A DNA stretch of 64,000 bases, taken from Aquimarina aquimarini (lineage in GTDB: Bacteria > Bacteroidota > Bacteroidia > Flavobacteriales > Flavobacteriaceae). The stretch covers positions 62,001 through 126,000 of the forward strand of contig NZ_OMKE01000056.1 in NCBI RefSeq assembly GCF_900299535.1, written 5' to 3'. The position numbers and the translations under genes were made by a program. Every line of letters begins with the position of its first letter. Position 1 is the stretch's first letter. Positions 34,337 through 43,930 of this stretch are shown here, piece by piece. The notes beneath the pieces are model-generated. The model saw only the letters and a list, made by a program, of their open reading frames with translations, was not told the DNA's origin and ran no database searches.

Positions 34337-35203
34337 ATGAGACAGCGATTTTTTATTTATTTATGTTTGGTCATTACTTTATTATTATGGGCATCATCTT
34401 TTATTGCGATTAAGGTTGCTTTGATCGATTATTCTCCATATGCTTTATCTGTATATAGATATATTATAGCTTCTATAGTATTATTAGTAATAGCAGTATT
34501 TATTAAAGTTCAATTCCCTCAAAAGAGAGATTTATTTCGATTTTTTATGATTGGTTTTATTGGGATTGCGATATATAATGTAACACTTAATTATGGGGAA
34601 CAAACGGTAAGTGCAGGAGCAACTAGTTTTATTATCAATACCGTACCTATGATAACATTCATTTTATCCATAATTTTTCTAAAAGAAAAAATAAACACCA
34701 AAAGGGTTATGGGTATGATGATTAGTTTTACAGGTATTGTGATTATCACATTTGGAGAGCATGTTGATGTAGTGTTTAATAAAGGTGTTTTATTTGTTGT
34801 TATAGCAGCATTCTCTCAAAGTATATTCTTTATACTTCAAAAACCATTACTAGAAAAATATTCTTCTTTTAGTTTAATATGTTGGTCCATATGGTTAGGT
34901 ACATTTACTATGCTGCCATTTTTGATTGGTAATATGAATATGCTTTTAAAAGCTAGTTTTGAGTCTAATATGTCTCTGTTGTATCTTGGGGTATTCCCTG
35001 GAGCAATTGGATACCTTGTCTGGACCTACGTGCTTTCAAAAATGAAAGTACAGTATGCGACTAGTTTTTTATACTTGATTCCAGTTATATCAGTACTTAT
35101 TGCAATAGGATGGATCAGAGAATTCCCGAATGGTTATATAATTTTGGGAGGTGCTATTGTTATTGTAGGCGTGATTATTTTTAATAGAAAAAAGAAGGGA
35201 TAG
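34337..35203 (+). CDS. EamA/DMT superfamily transporter
   Basis: 288 residues with ten hydrophobic segments in two EamA halves. The first half begins LLLWASSFIAIKVALIDYSPYALSVYRYI, and the repeat restarts near FVVIAAFSQSIFFILQKPLL. Members export amino acids, purines or other metabolites; the cargo is unknown. TACGTTTG at 34310-34317 is the likely -7 box with a leader of about 13 bases. Divergence from a LysR gene suggests induction by a metabolite that the pump expels (inference). Confidence 0.93.
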   Translation: MRQRFFIYLCLVITLLLWASSFIAIKVALIDYSPYALSVYRYIIASIVLLVIAVFIKVQFPQKRDLFRFFMIGFIGIAIYNVTLNYGEQTVSAGATSFIINTVPMITFILSIIFLKEKINTKRVMGMMISFTGIVIITFGEHVDVVFNKGVLFVVIAAFSQSIFFILQKPLLEKYSSFSLICWSIWLGTFTMLPFLIGNMNMLLKASFESNMSLLYLGVFPGAIGYLVWTYVLSKMKVQYATSFLYLIPVISVLIAIGWIREFPNGYIILGGAIVIVGVIIFNRKKKG

Positions 35204-35263
35204 TTCTTATTTATTTAAGGTTTAGCTATACCATTGTTGTATTGTGCCACTTTCTATTTTGGA

Positions 35264-35425
35264 ATGATCAATGCAAAAACAATAAAATATAGATCATTTA
35301 CATTACAGGAAAAAGACTATTTAATTGAGGTATTTCTGTATGGTACTAGAGAACATATTTTTTATCTTTACAGCAAAGGAAACAGGAGTGATCAAATAGA
35401 TATATCAAACACAAACTTTAGTTAA
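35264..35425 (+). CDS. Small hypothetical protein
   Basis: 53 codons from the ATG at 35264, in a gap otherwise without a gene (the open frame also contains a TTG at 35234). No family is recognised. The product is mixed hydrophilic and aromatic (YLIEVFLYGTREHIFYLYS) with no clear membrane segment. The last quarter encodes one arm of a long inverted repeat whose other arm lies after the stop, so the frame may be accidental. Confidence is low. Confidence 0.3.
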   Translation: MINAKTIKYRSFTLQEKDYLIEVFLYGTREHIFYLYSKGNRSDQIDISNTNFS

Positions 35426-35453
35426 ACTAAAAAAAAACTCCTGTTTCTCCTTT
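35375..35453 (+). terminator. Long-loop inverted repeat, possible terminator
   Basis: AAAGGAAACAGGAGT (35375-35389) is complementary to 35437-35453 apart from a two-base bulge, with a loop of about 47 bases that holds the stop codon of the small frame. A four-T stretch follows. Confidence 0.45.
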
Positions 35454-35468
35454 TATAAAAGAATTCAT

Positions 35469-35558
35469 TCACTAAGTGCGATTTTAATACTTCGAATAGT
35501 AAAGATTCGTTTCAATCGAATACTTCATAAGTTTACCACGATATAGTTTATTTATTTA
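35469..35558 (+). repeat. Dispersed palindromic repeat, copy 3
   Basis: TCACTAAGTGCGATTTTAA at the left and AGTTTATTTATTTA at the right match copies 1 and 2. The centre is about ten bases shorter and the TTCG/CGAA hairpin arms are kept (TTCGTTTCAATCGAA). It lies about 44 bases after the small frame ending at 35425. Confidence 0.7.
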
Positions 35559-35707
35559 ATAAAAAAAACAGAACTTCATTTCTGTCTATATTAAAATGTA
35601 TACGCATTATTGTTTTTTAATTATTCTTAGTTTGTTTTTCTATGTATTTGAAAATAAAACAACTAACTTTAGGTAAACTTGTTTAACCAACTTAAAATAA
35701 AAAAATA

Positions 35708-36148
35708 ATGAAAGGAATTGTATATGTTAGTAAAGCAATCGAAGATTTTACCCCAGTGACACTACATCAATTAGCAGAATTTGCATCAAATTGTAATGAA
35801 GAACATGAAATAACTGGGTATTTATATTTTGAAAAAAAATACTTTTTACAATATATAGAAGGAGAGAAGGGTGCTATAAATAGACTTATCAATAACATAA
35901 AAAATGATGCTAGACATGAGGTGTTAAATGTTCAGATAAGTACCGATATAAAAGAAAGAAAGTTTCCTACATGGCATATGCAACAATTGACAAAATCATC
36001 GTTAATTCAAATCAATATGGAAAATGTTCTTATGGATTACATGAGGAATTGCAGCAAGCCTAATAGTAATATTAATGAGGAACATGTATGGCGTATGGTT
36101 GATAAATTATCAGGTTTTAGAAAAAAGCTATCGTATTCAATGGGCTAA
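35708..36148 (+). CDS. BLUF-domain blue-light sensor
   Basis: 146 residues, essentially a single BLUF domain (1-95) plus a helical C-terminal cap. The photoactive residues are in place: Tyr6 in MKGIVYVSKA, Asn30 in the segment before ITGYL and Gln48 in YFLQYIEGE, together with KDARHEV and RKFPTWHM (Trp and Met in the last strand). BLUF proteins bind FAD and signal by a light-driven hydrogen-bond switch, usually to a partner protein. Here there is no fused output domain. The next genes, on the opposite strand, are a response regulator and a hybrid chemotaxis-type kinase, possible partners by proximity only. Confidence 0.93.
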   Translation: MKGIVYVSKAIEDFTPVTLHQLAEFASNCNEEHEITGYLYFEKKYFLQYIEGEKGAINRLINNIKNDARHEVLNVQISTDIKERKFPTWHMQQLTKSSLIQINMENVLMDYMRNCSKPNSNINEEHVWRMVDKLSGFRKKLSYSMG

Positions 36149-36193
36149 TAGATAGCTATAGCTATTGATTTGGCATATGACTCTATTTAAATG

Positions 36194-36232
36194 TTTTTTG
36201 CACTTCATAACAATATTACGAAGTGCAAAAAA
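36194..36232. terminator. Bidirectional terminator between BLUF gene and response regulator
   Basis: TTTTTTGCACTTC (36194-36206) pairs exactly with 36220-36232, so the stem ends in T6/A6 on both strands. Confidence 0.85.
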
Positions 36233-36236
36233 TATT

Positions 36237-36668
36237 TTATAGTTTAGAATTATAGTATTCTGCTATCGTGATCAATTTAGTTTTTTCTAAGGGTTTCTCA
36301 ATGTAATCATATATCATACTTGTGTCAAATGCTTTTGTTTTATCCTTGCTCCAGTTAGAAGTAGTAAGAAATACGATAATCATCTCGGCACGTTTTTCTT
36401 TTGGGATTCCAGAATAATGTTCTAGAAACTCAAACCCATCCATAAGAGGCATATTGATGTCGAGAAAAATTATATTAGGCTTAGGAAATTTGTCTTGAAG
36501 TTTATTTTCTTCGAATTTCCCACGCTTATGTAAATAATCAAGAGCCTCAATCCCATTATAGGCTTCATGTACTTCATTTGCTATATCAGCAATTTGAATC
36601 ATCTTTTTGTTGAAAAAATTGGTAGAGGGGCTATCGTCTACTAATAGAATACAGTTAATTTTTTTCAT
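36237..36668 (-). CDS. Single-domain response regulator (Rcp1-like)
   Basis: 143 residues, receiver domain only. The acidic pair Asp11/Asp12 (LLVDDSPS), phosphoacceptor Asp70 (IIFLDINMP), Thr102/Thr103 (VFLTTSN) and Lys125 (YIEKP) are all present. The insertion after the second helix (about 50-65) and the lack of an output domain resemble Rcp1-type regulators paired with PAS or phytochrome kinases. Its start codon overlaps the stop of the giant kinase (4-base overlap), so the two are translated together and are very probably partners. Confidence 0.93.
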   Translation of the reverse strand: MKKINCILLVDDSPSTNFFNKKMIQIADIANEVHEAYNGIEALDYLHKRGKFEENKLQDKFPKPNIIFLDINMPLMDGFEFLEHYSGIPKEKRAEMIIVFLTTSNWSKDKTKAFDTSMIYDYIEKPLEKTKLITIAEYYNSKL

Positions 36669-39600
36669 GATTTATTAGGCTTAAAGATGGTGAAATAAAA
36701 AGTAGCCCCTTCTCCAAGTGAAGATTTTACCCAGATGTTTCCGTTATGATTATCAATAATTCTTTTGCAATTTGCCAAGCCAATACCAGTTCCAGCATAG
36801 TCATTTTGAGTATGAAGTCTTTTGAATACCTCAAAAATCTGTTGGTGATACTTGGGGGCAATACCGATTCCATTATCTTTAATAGAAAATAAATAATAGG
36901 TTCGTTTGTTATCAAATGTAATGTCAATTTTAGGTTGCTCGTTATTTTGATATTTTAAACTGTTAGAAATCAAATTCTGAAACAATTGACGTATCTGGAT
37001 CATATCACAAGTTATGATTGGTAATTTATCGTAATTGATGATAGCATTTTTCTCTTCTATATGTTGCCTTAGATCTTCTAGTATTTCAGATAAAAGAATG
37101 TTTAAATCTACAGGTTGAAAATTCAAAGATTTATTATCCAGTTGAGAATATGCTAATAGATCATTGGTGAGTGTGATCATACGTCCTGATGCATTTTCTA
37201 TAAATTCGAGGTATTGTCGCGCATTATCATCAAAAGTATGCTGGTATTCTTCTCTAAAAAGACCTGTAAAACTAGAAATTGTACGTAGAGGTTCTTTGAG
37301 GTCATGGCTTGCCAAGTAGGCAAAACGTTCTAGCTCTGTATTAAGTTCACTCATTTTTTTCTCTGCCTCTTTTCGGGCATTGATATCCATAAGTGTACCT
37401 ACTATTTTTTGTGTATTTTTTTGAGAATCCAATTGTGATTGGGCACTCATCAAAAACCATCGGTATCCGTTTTTGTTTGTTTTTATTTGAAGTTCTTGCT
37501 CAAAGTTTTCACCTTTTTTGATATGATTGTCTATTCGTTTTTTAAAGGTCTGTAATTGATCAGGATGTATCATATTGATGAGTGATGTAAAGGTAGAAAG
37601 CTTGTTTTTTGGATAATTTTCTAAAAGCTTTTGGAACTCTTTTGACCACCAGGCATTATCGGTTTTTATATCACTCCATTCCCAAAGGCCAGCCCCAGAC
37701 CCCAAGATTGCTAGACGATATCGCTCCTGACTCTCTTTTAACTGTAATTCCATATCCTTGGTTTTGGTAATGATGTTCATGACCCCAAGTATATTTTTAA
37801 CTTTTCCAGAACTACTTTTTTCATTTAATTTATCTGTACATAAAACCCATATGTATGTTTTTTTATTTTTGTGAGCAACACGGTATTCTATCTGAAAAAC
37901 GTCATCTTTTTCGATTGTTTTAAGTTTTTCATAATGGGTAATAACTCGCGGATAATCATCAGGGTGCACAATCTTTTTTAAGAATGTTAGTCCCATTTTT
38001 TTAATATCAGATGCAGAGTACCCAGCCTCTTTGAGGATTTGGCTATTACTATATACATATTTGTTTTTTTGAATGTCATATATGTATATAATTGCTGGAT
38101 TGGCGTTCATTACATGGCTTAAAAAATCGTTTAATTTTTCTTTATCAGAGTATACTGCCTTTATAGTATGAATATTGATAAAGTTAACGACTACTCCTTT
38201 TATAACATCTTTATGGTGTTTGTAAGGAAATATTTCCATCATAAACCATGTTCCTATTGGGTTTTGAACTTCTTTCTTGAAGGGTTTTCGTGTTTTTATG
38301 ACATTTTTGGCATATTCAGCTAGATTCTCTCCGCCTAATGTGCCCGAAAAATGATTAATAGGTCTACCAATATCTTCTATACGTAATTGAAAATGCTCAT
38401 TGATAGAAGGAGTAAATTTTCTAATCTTGAATTCTTTGTCTAGAAATATAGTTCCGATATTAATATTTTTTACCAGATTCTCCATATCAGAATTTAGCTC
38501 AATGAGCAAGGTGTTTTTTTCCTGTAACTCACCGTTTACAGTATGAAGTTCTTCATTTACAGATTGTAATTCCTCATTGGTGCTTTGTAATTCTTCATTG
38601 GTTGCAAGCAACTCTTCATTGGTCATCTGCATTTCTTCATTAGAACTTTCTAACTCTTTGATGATTGCTTGTAGATCATATCTAGTATCGTTTAAAGTTT
38701 GTTCTAGTTCTTCAATATCATTTTTTTGTGTCTCAGTACTAAGTATTGCATCATCTTTTTCTTCTTTTGTAATTTGGCGCTCTACTTTTTCTATAAATGT
38801 GATTAAAAAAACTTCATAATCATTAGACCTGGTTTTTATAGAACGTATTGCAATATTTATAATCTTGATTATGTTTTTATCGATTGCATGTTTTATTTGT
38901 GTCTTGATAGTAAGAGGATCAACTTTTCTTGATAGTTTTCTGATACTGGTCATTAAAGGGATCTTAAATTCATCAGGCAACATCTTCAATAGATTATTAG
39001 AAAACCCTTCTTCAGGAAAACGGAGATACGTATTTACTTTTCCATAAGAATGAATGATCTCAAAGTTTTTATCAATACAGATGCTTACTGCACCCAACTC
39101 ATTCATTAATGTTTGGTTGATTGATTTATCTATTTTTTCTTCAAATGATTGTTTGAGATATTTGTTCTTATAACTATCTAAGTTATTTCGCTTTACTTGC
39201 CATTTATCTTTGGTTTTGATTTTTAATGTTTTGTCAATGTCTCCAATAGTTTTTTGATAAATTTTCCATTTAGAATTTATGACATTAAAAACGTTATCTA
39301 ATAATCCTAAACTCTCTGAACTTCCTAAAAAGAGATATCCATCTTGATTTAGTACATGATGAATGGTGGCTAATACGCGTCTTTGAAGAGTATTTTCCAT
39401 ATAGATTAACATATTTCGACAAGAAATAAGATCAACTTTATTGAATGGGGGATCTTTTAATACATCATGCTTAGAGAATATAATTTTTTGCCTGATATAA
39501 GGAGATATATGATAATATCCATCTTTTTCTAGAAAGTATTTGCCAAGTCTTTCTTGGGAGATATCAGAATTAGTTGTAGTATAAATCCCCTGTGAAGCAA

Positions 39601-40687
39601 TGTCTATTGATTTTTGATGGATATCTGTGGCAAAAATTTTATATTCTAGGTTGTTGTATTTTTTAAGAGTAAGATATTCTTCAAGCAATATTGCCAGAGA
39701 ATAGGCTTCTTCTCCTGTAGAGCAACCGATTACCCATATTTTAATACGATCTGAATTTTTGTTTTTTTTCTCTATTAGATCAGGGATGACTTCTTTTTCT
39801 ATCACATCATAAGCACTATAATCTCTAAAAAATGAAGTTACACCAATCAAAAATTTACTAACAAGTGTATGTTGTTCTTCTTGATTATTTTTTAGGTACT
39901 CTATATAGTCTTCTATAGATGCGCTTTTGGTTGATTTTATCCGTTTTGATATGCATCTGGATAATGTTGGTTTTTTATAAGAGAAAAAGTCATATGCTAT
40001 CGTATTGTTGAGGATTTCTAAAACCTCATTTATAGATTTTTTATCAAGATTGTCTATAGATGTAGCAAATTGTTGAGATTGCATATTGTCTATATGAGAA
40101 ACTAATTTGATAGGTATTTCTTTTGCAGATAACACAAAATCACCAATACCATTAGAAATCGCACTTATTGGCATTCCGTCAAAATGAGAATCTTCTGGGC
40201 TTTGTATAAATAAAGTTCCTCCTGATTTTTTGATAGCCATTGCACCTTTGGTGCCATCAGATCCTGTTCCTGAAAGGATAATACCTATAGATTTTTCTTT
40301 TTGCTCAATAGCAAGTGAATTAAAGAAAATATCTATAGAGAAATTTACCTGATTGCGTTTAGAACGAGAGATAAGCCATAGTTTTTTATCCTGTATAATA
40401 ATGTTTTTATCTCCAGGAATTAAATATACGTGATCTGGTTCAATATTATTTTCTTCTATAGTTTCACAAACAGTCATTTCGGTATACCGAGATAATAATT
40501 CTGGCATTTGACTTTTGTAATCGGGTGATAAATGTTGTATTACAATAAATGCACATCCTGTATCGGTGGGACATGAATTAAAAAAATCTTGTAAAGCATT
40601 TAATCCTCCGGCAGAACAGCCTATACCAATGATATAAAAATTATCTGTTTCTGTCTTTTTGACTACTTCTGGTAACTCTTTTTTCAT
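36665..40687 (-). CDS. CheB-CheR-PAS-histidine kinase fusion
   Basis: 1340 residues. The order is a CheB methylesterase-like domain with intact Ser25, His52 and Asp144 (SAGG, QHLSPDY, GSDG); a CheR SAM-dependent methyltransferase (IWVIGCSTGEEAYSLAILLEEYL); a long coiled coil with tandem EELQSTNEEL-type heptads near 660-730; three PAS/PAC domains; then HisKA (phospho-His in YLASHDLKEPLRT) and a full HATPase (NLISNSLKYQ, DNGIGIAP, GTGIGLANCKRII). It lacks CheB's receiver domain and any membrane segment, so it is a large cytosolic sensor. Such fusions are known in Bacteroidota. Signal and target are unknown. The response regulator is co-translated. Confidence 0.95.
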   Translation of the reverse strand: MKKELPEVVKKTETDNFYIIGIGCSAGGLNALQDFFNSCPTDTGCAFIVIQHLSPDYKSQMPELLSRYTEMTVCETIEENNIEPDHVYLIPGDKNIIIQDKKLWLISRSKRNQVNFSIDIFFNSLAIEQKEKSIGIILSGTGSDGTKGAMAIKKSGGTLFIQSPEDSHFDGMPISAISNGIGDFVLSAKEIPIKLVSHIDNMQSQQFATSIDNLDKKSINEVLEILNNTIAYDFFSYKKPTLSRCISKRIKSTKSASIEDYIEYLKNNQEEQHTLVSKFLIGVTSFFRDYSAYDVIEKEVIPDLIEKKNKNSDRIKIWVIGCSTGEEAYSLAILLEEYLTLKKYNNLEYKIFATDIHQKSIDIASQGIYTTTNSDISQERLGKYFLEKDGYYHISPYIRQKIIFSKHDVLKDPPFNKVDLISCRNMLIYMENTLQRRVLATIHHVLNQDGYLFLGSSESLGLLDNVFNVINSKWKIYQKTIGDIDKTLKIKTKDKWQVKRNNLDSYKNKYLKQSFEEKIDKSINQTLMNELGAVSICIDKNFEIIHSYGKVNTYLRFPEEGFSNNLLKMLPDEFKIPLMTSIRKLSRKVDPLTIKTQIKHAIDKNIIKIINIAIRSIKTRSNDYEVFLITFIEKVERQITKEEKDDAILSTETQKNDIEELEQTLNDTRYDLQAIIKELESSNEEMQMTNEELLATNEELQSTNEELQSVNEELHTVNGELQEKNTLLIELNSDMENLVKNINIGTIFLDKEFKIRKFTPSINEHFQLRIEDIGRPINHFSGTLGGENLAEYAKNVIKTRKPFKKEVQNPIGTWFMMEIFPYKHHKDVIKGVVVNFINIHTIKAVYSDKEKLNDFLSHVMNANPAIIYIYDIQKNKYVYSNSQILKEAGYSASDIKKMGLTFLKKIVHPDDYPRVITHYEKLKTIEKDDVFQIEYRVAHKNKKTYIWVLCTDKLNEKSSSGKVKNILGVMNIITKTKDMELQLKESQERYRLAILGSGAGLWEWSDIKTDNAWWSKEFQKLLENYPKNKLSTFTSLINMIHPDQLQTFKKRIDNHIKKGENFEQELQIKTNKNGYRWFLMSAQSQLDSQKNTQKIVGTLMDINARKEAEKKMSELNTELERFAYLASHDLKEPLRTISSFTGLFREEYQHTFDDNARQYLEFIENASGRMITLTNDLLAYSQLDNKSLNFQPVDLNILLSEILEDLRQHIEEKNAIINYDKLPIITCDMIQIRQLFQNLISNSLKYQNNEQPKIDITFDNKRTYYLFSIKDNGIGIAPKYHQQIFEVFKRLHTQNDYAGTGIGLANCKRIIDNHNGNIWVKSSLGEGATFYFTIFKPNKS

Positions 40688-40892
40688 AATTATTGGGTAT
40701 GAATAATGAAAAATATATTATGTATGTAATTAAAAAAGGGGGGAGTGTATTGAGTAGCAGATTAATAGTAAGTTAAAAAAAAAATAAGGATATAAGAAGA
40801 GAAATTGATTTTTTTTCAAGAACAGTAAATAGTTTGTGGCTTAACCATTTCTTATAGCATTGTTTTTTTGTAGAAAATACAGAGAAAGGTAA

Positions 40893-40927
40893 TAGAAAAA
40901 GCCCTGCAAATGCAAGGGCTTTTTCTA
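40893..40927 (-). terminator. Terminator of the SNF2 helicase gene
   Basis: An almost perfect 35-base inverted repeat with GCCCT/AGGGC stem and A5/T5 flanks, directly after the helicase stop codon. The gap to 40687 is otherwise featureless and AT-rich. Confidence 0.9.
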
Positions 40928-40953
40928 TACAAAATTAGTAGAATATAAATGAA

Positions 40954-43851
40954 TTATTTTAACAGCTCAGTAAGGTGTTGTTCTATATACTGTGGCATTG
41001 CATTTATATCTATAATCTCATCAGATAATCCTTTTTTCTTTTCTTGCAATCGTATTATTTTCTCTTCAATAGTATTTTTGGTAATAAATCTAGTCACCAT
41101 GACTTTATTAGTTTGCCCTATACGATGTGACCTGGCAATGGCTTGTTTCTCAATAAAAGGGTTCCACCATGGGTCTAATAATACTACATAAGAAGCCTTG
41201 GTAAGATTTAACCCTACACCACCTGCTTTTAATGAAATAAAGAAAAAAGAGAGATCATCATTTTCCTGAAACTGATTAACAATAGCTTCTCGGTCACTAC
41301 TTTTTGTTTGCCCTGTGAGGGTTACAAATGATATGTTCTTTTCTGTACACCATTTTTGATATAAGTCAAGGTGAGAGACAAAAGAACTGAATATAAGCAC
41401 TTTTTTATTTGCACTTGCCAGCGTAGACAAGTAGTGAGTGACATCTTGAAACTTACCAGATTCTTCTTCTGTAGTTTGATCTATAAGTTTAGGATGATTA
41501 ACAATTTGCCGTAGTTTGGTTAAGGTGTTGAGAACATGTATTTTGTTTGTAGCGATCGTATCTATTCCCAGTAATAGATTTCTGGCAGCAGATTTTTGAG
41601 ATTCATATTGTTTTTCCTGATCAGGTAACATCTCTGTATAGACTGTTTGTTCTGATAATTCTGGAAGATCTTTGGCGACTTGTTCTTTGGTTCTTCTTAG
41701 TATAAAAGGATCAATAAGCGTTTTTAATTCATCGATACATTCTTGATCCTGATTTTTTTCTATAGGAATTTTGAAACGATCTTTAAAAAAAGAATAACTG
41801 CCAAGCATTCCTGGATTAATAAACTCCATTTGTGACCAGAGATCAGATAAAGAATTTTCTATTGGGGTACCACTTAATGAAATTTTATGGGCAGTTTGAA
41901 TGGTGTTGATTGCCTGAAAAATTTTGGACTCTTTGTTTTTTATCTGTTGACTCTCATCTGTAATCAAATAAGTAAAATCTACTTTTTGTAAAGCAGTTAT
42001 GTCTTTTGATACTGTTGTATATGTAGTAAGGATGATATCATAAGTTTCTAGATAAGGAGTAATCTTATTACGATCAGGTCCTATATATTTTACAATATTA
42101 AGATGTGGTGCAAATTTTAAAATTTCCTGTGCCCAGTTGAATACCAGAGAAGAGGGTAACACAATTAGGGCTTTGAGATATGTTTTGAGTTCTAGAGGAT
42201 CATTAAAAAGATCCAATCTAACACTTTGAACCTTATTGTTTTCAGGAATCATTTTTTCTTTGGCAAATACCAGCATTGCAATGGTTTGTAGTGTTTTTCC
42301 TAATCCCATGTCATCTGCCAAACATGCCCCTAATTGATTGCTATAATGATTTACCAACCATTGCACCCCTTCTGTTTGATAAGGGCGTAAGGTTGCTTGT
42401 AATTTTGATGAAGGGACGTATTCCTGTTCTGTAGTATCATCAATATTGATTTCATCAGGCGAAACAATGTCTTTGAGTAACGTATAATTACTTTTGTTGA
42501 TGCGTATACTTTGATCTTTTGATTGTCCAAAATCTGCAAGTTTTTTATATCGTGTCATCCATTCTAGAGGAATGATAAAAACCTGATCTTCATTTATAGG
42601 AAAAAAACGGTCATTTTTTCTGATGTAATTTATAAACTTTGAAAAAGGGATTTCTTGAGTACCAATAGTGACCACTCCTTTAACATCAAACCAATCATTT
42701 TCTTGCTTACTGCCGATCTCAATAGTATGTGGAGCGGTACAGATTATTTTGTCTTCTATCAAAGGGAGATCAATGGTAAAACCATCTTTTTCTAGTTGAG
42801 TTTTATAGGTCGTTAGCCATTCTAGAATTTCAAAAGGATCATTAGAAGCACTTGTTTCAAATAATAAGGTGCTATTTGTTTTTAAGCCTTTGGTAAGTAG
42901 TAAGTCAATAATTTCTTGCTCTGCTTCAGGATTTCTTTTGGTTTGAATAATCTGTATTTCATCATTTTCAAAAGATACATCAGAGCTTATTTTTTTTGCA
43001 CTATTGTAATCAAAAGAGACAGTATCATAATCAAAAGTAATTTTGGCTACATAAATTCCTTGAATAAAATCTTGAATAACTTCTAAACTATAAGATGTTA
43101 TTTCTTGATAAGTTGTAATATCAAAACCATGAGTAATAACATCTACATTTTTGATTATAGGAATAATTACTTTTTCTAAGTATATCTTAACATGTTTTTG
43201 TGCAATAGTAATTTTTTCTTTATCAAAAAAAGGTTTTAATTTATTGGCATTCAGACTTTCTATTTGATAGATGCATTTATTTACAATAATCCAAGAAGGT
43301 GCATTGAGTAATATTTGGATATTATGATCTTTAGGTATTATAGGAGTACTTTTGTTTTTTAAAGAAAAAGCATATTCAATACCTTCTTCTGTCTTGGTGA
43401 ATTCCAAAATAGGCCCAAGCACAGTATCACCAATATCTAATCTATGATTTTGAAAAGGGTCTTTTCTTTGTGCGTTATAACATATTTGATATTGATTTTT
43501 AATAATAATAGAGTAGAAAGTAGCTAGTTTTTTACTCACATAATTGAGGATGACTTCTTTTATTTTTGAATCCTGTAATAATTCAGATAGTTTTGGTTTT
43601 TTCCTTCTCTTTGCAGGAGAGAATTGTTGTTCTAGTGTGTTTATTTTAAGGCTAGAACAGATATCTAATAACTCCTCATGTGGAGTCTCTCTGAATGGTA
43701 TTTTATAGCTTTCCAAAGTTTGAGGAGTGGCCTGTTTTTCTACATAACCAAGGCGTTCTTCTGTAACAGGTACGATATATGCTTCTGGTACGGGGGGAAG
43801 TTGAGCAAGATTATGATTAACAAGGTTATAACAAATGCAAAAAGAATCCAT
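40954..43851 (-). CDS. SNF2-family helicase-like ATPase
   Basis: 965 residues. The C-terminal 480 residues form a SNF2 motor: Walker A DDMGLGKTLQTIAM, a DESQ box (TDESQQIKN) in place of the usual DEAH, motif III SGTPIENSLSDLWSQMEF, and helicase C motifs VLIFSSFVSHLDLYQKW, SLKAGGVGLNLT and RSHRIGQTNKV. The first 480 residues are divergent and have no clear SWIM zinc-finger. Bacterial SNF2 proteins remodel protein-DNA or RNA polymerase complexes (RapA is the best known), but this one is not RapA. It has its own terminator; function unknown. Confidence 0.93.
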   Translation of the reverse strand: MDSFCICYNLVNHNLAQLPPVPEAYIVPVTEERLGYVEKQATPQTLESYKIPFRETPHEELLDICSSLKINTLEQQFSPAKRRKKPKLSELLQDSKIKEVILNYVSKKLATFYSIIIKNQYQICYNAQRKDPFQNHRLDIGDTVLGPILEFTKTEEGIEYAFSLKNKSTPIIPKDHNIQILLNAPSWIIVNKCIYQIESLNANKLKPFFDKEKITIAQKHVKIYLEKVIIPIIKNVDVITHGFDITTYQEITSYSLEVIQDFIQGIYVAKITFDYDTVSFDYNSAKKISSDVSFENDEIQIIQTKRNPEAEQEIIDLLLTKGLKTNSTLLFETSASNDPFEILEWLTTYKTQLEKDGFTIDLPLIEDKIICTAPHTIEIGSKQENDWFDVKGVVTIGTQEIPFSKFINYIRKNDRFFPINEDQVFIIPLEWMTRYKKLADFGQSKDQSIRINKSNYTLLKDIVSPDEINIDDTTEQEYVPSSKLQATLRPYQTEGVQWLVNHYSNQLGACLADDMGLGKTLQTIAMLVFAKEKMIPENNKVQSVRLDLFNDPLELKTYLKALIVLPSSLVFNWAQEILKFAPHLNIVKYIGPDRNKITPYLETYDIILTTYTTVSKDITALQKVDFTYLITDESQQIKNKESKIFQAINTIQTAHKISLSGTPIENSLSDLWSQMEFINPGMLGSYSFFKDRFKIPIEKNQDQECIDELKTLIDPFILRRTKEQVAKDLPELSEQTVYTEMLPDQEKQYESQKSAARNLLLGIDTIATNKIHVLNTLTKLRQIVNHPKLIDQTTEEESGKFQDVTHYLSTLASANKKVLIFSSFVSHLDLYQKWCTEKNISFVTLTGQTKSSDREAIVNQFQENDDLSFFFISLKAGGVGLNLTKASYVVLLDPWWNPFIEKQAIARSHRIGQTNKVMVTRFITKNTIEEKIIRLQEKKKGLSDEIIDINAMPQYIEQHLTELLK

Positions 43852-43930
43852 GATAAAGGAAAATAGGTTTGTTTAGTATTAGGTTAGGTTTTGATATAAC
43901 TAAAGATACGTTACTTATTTTGTTTCACGC

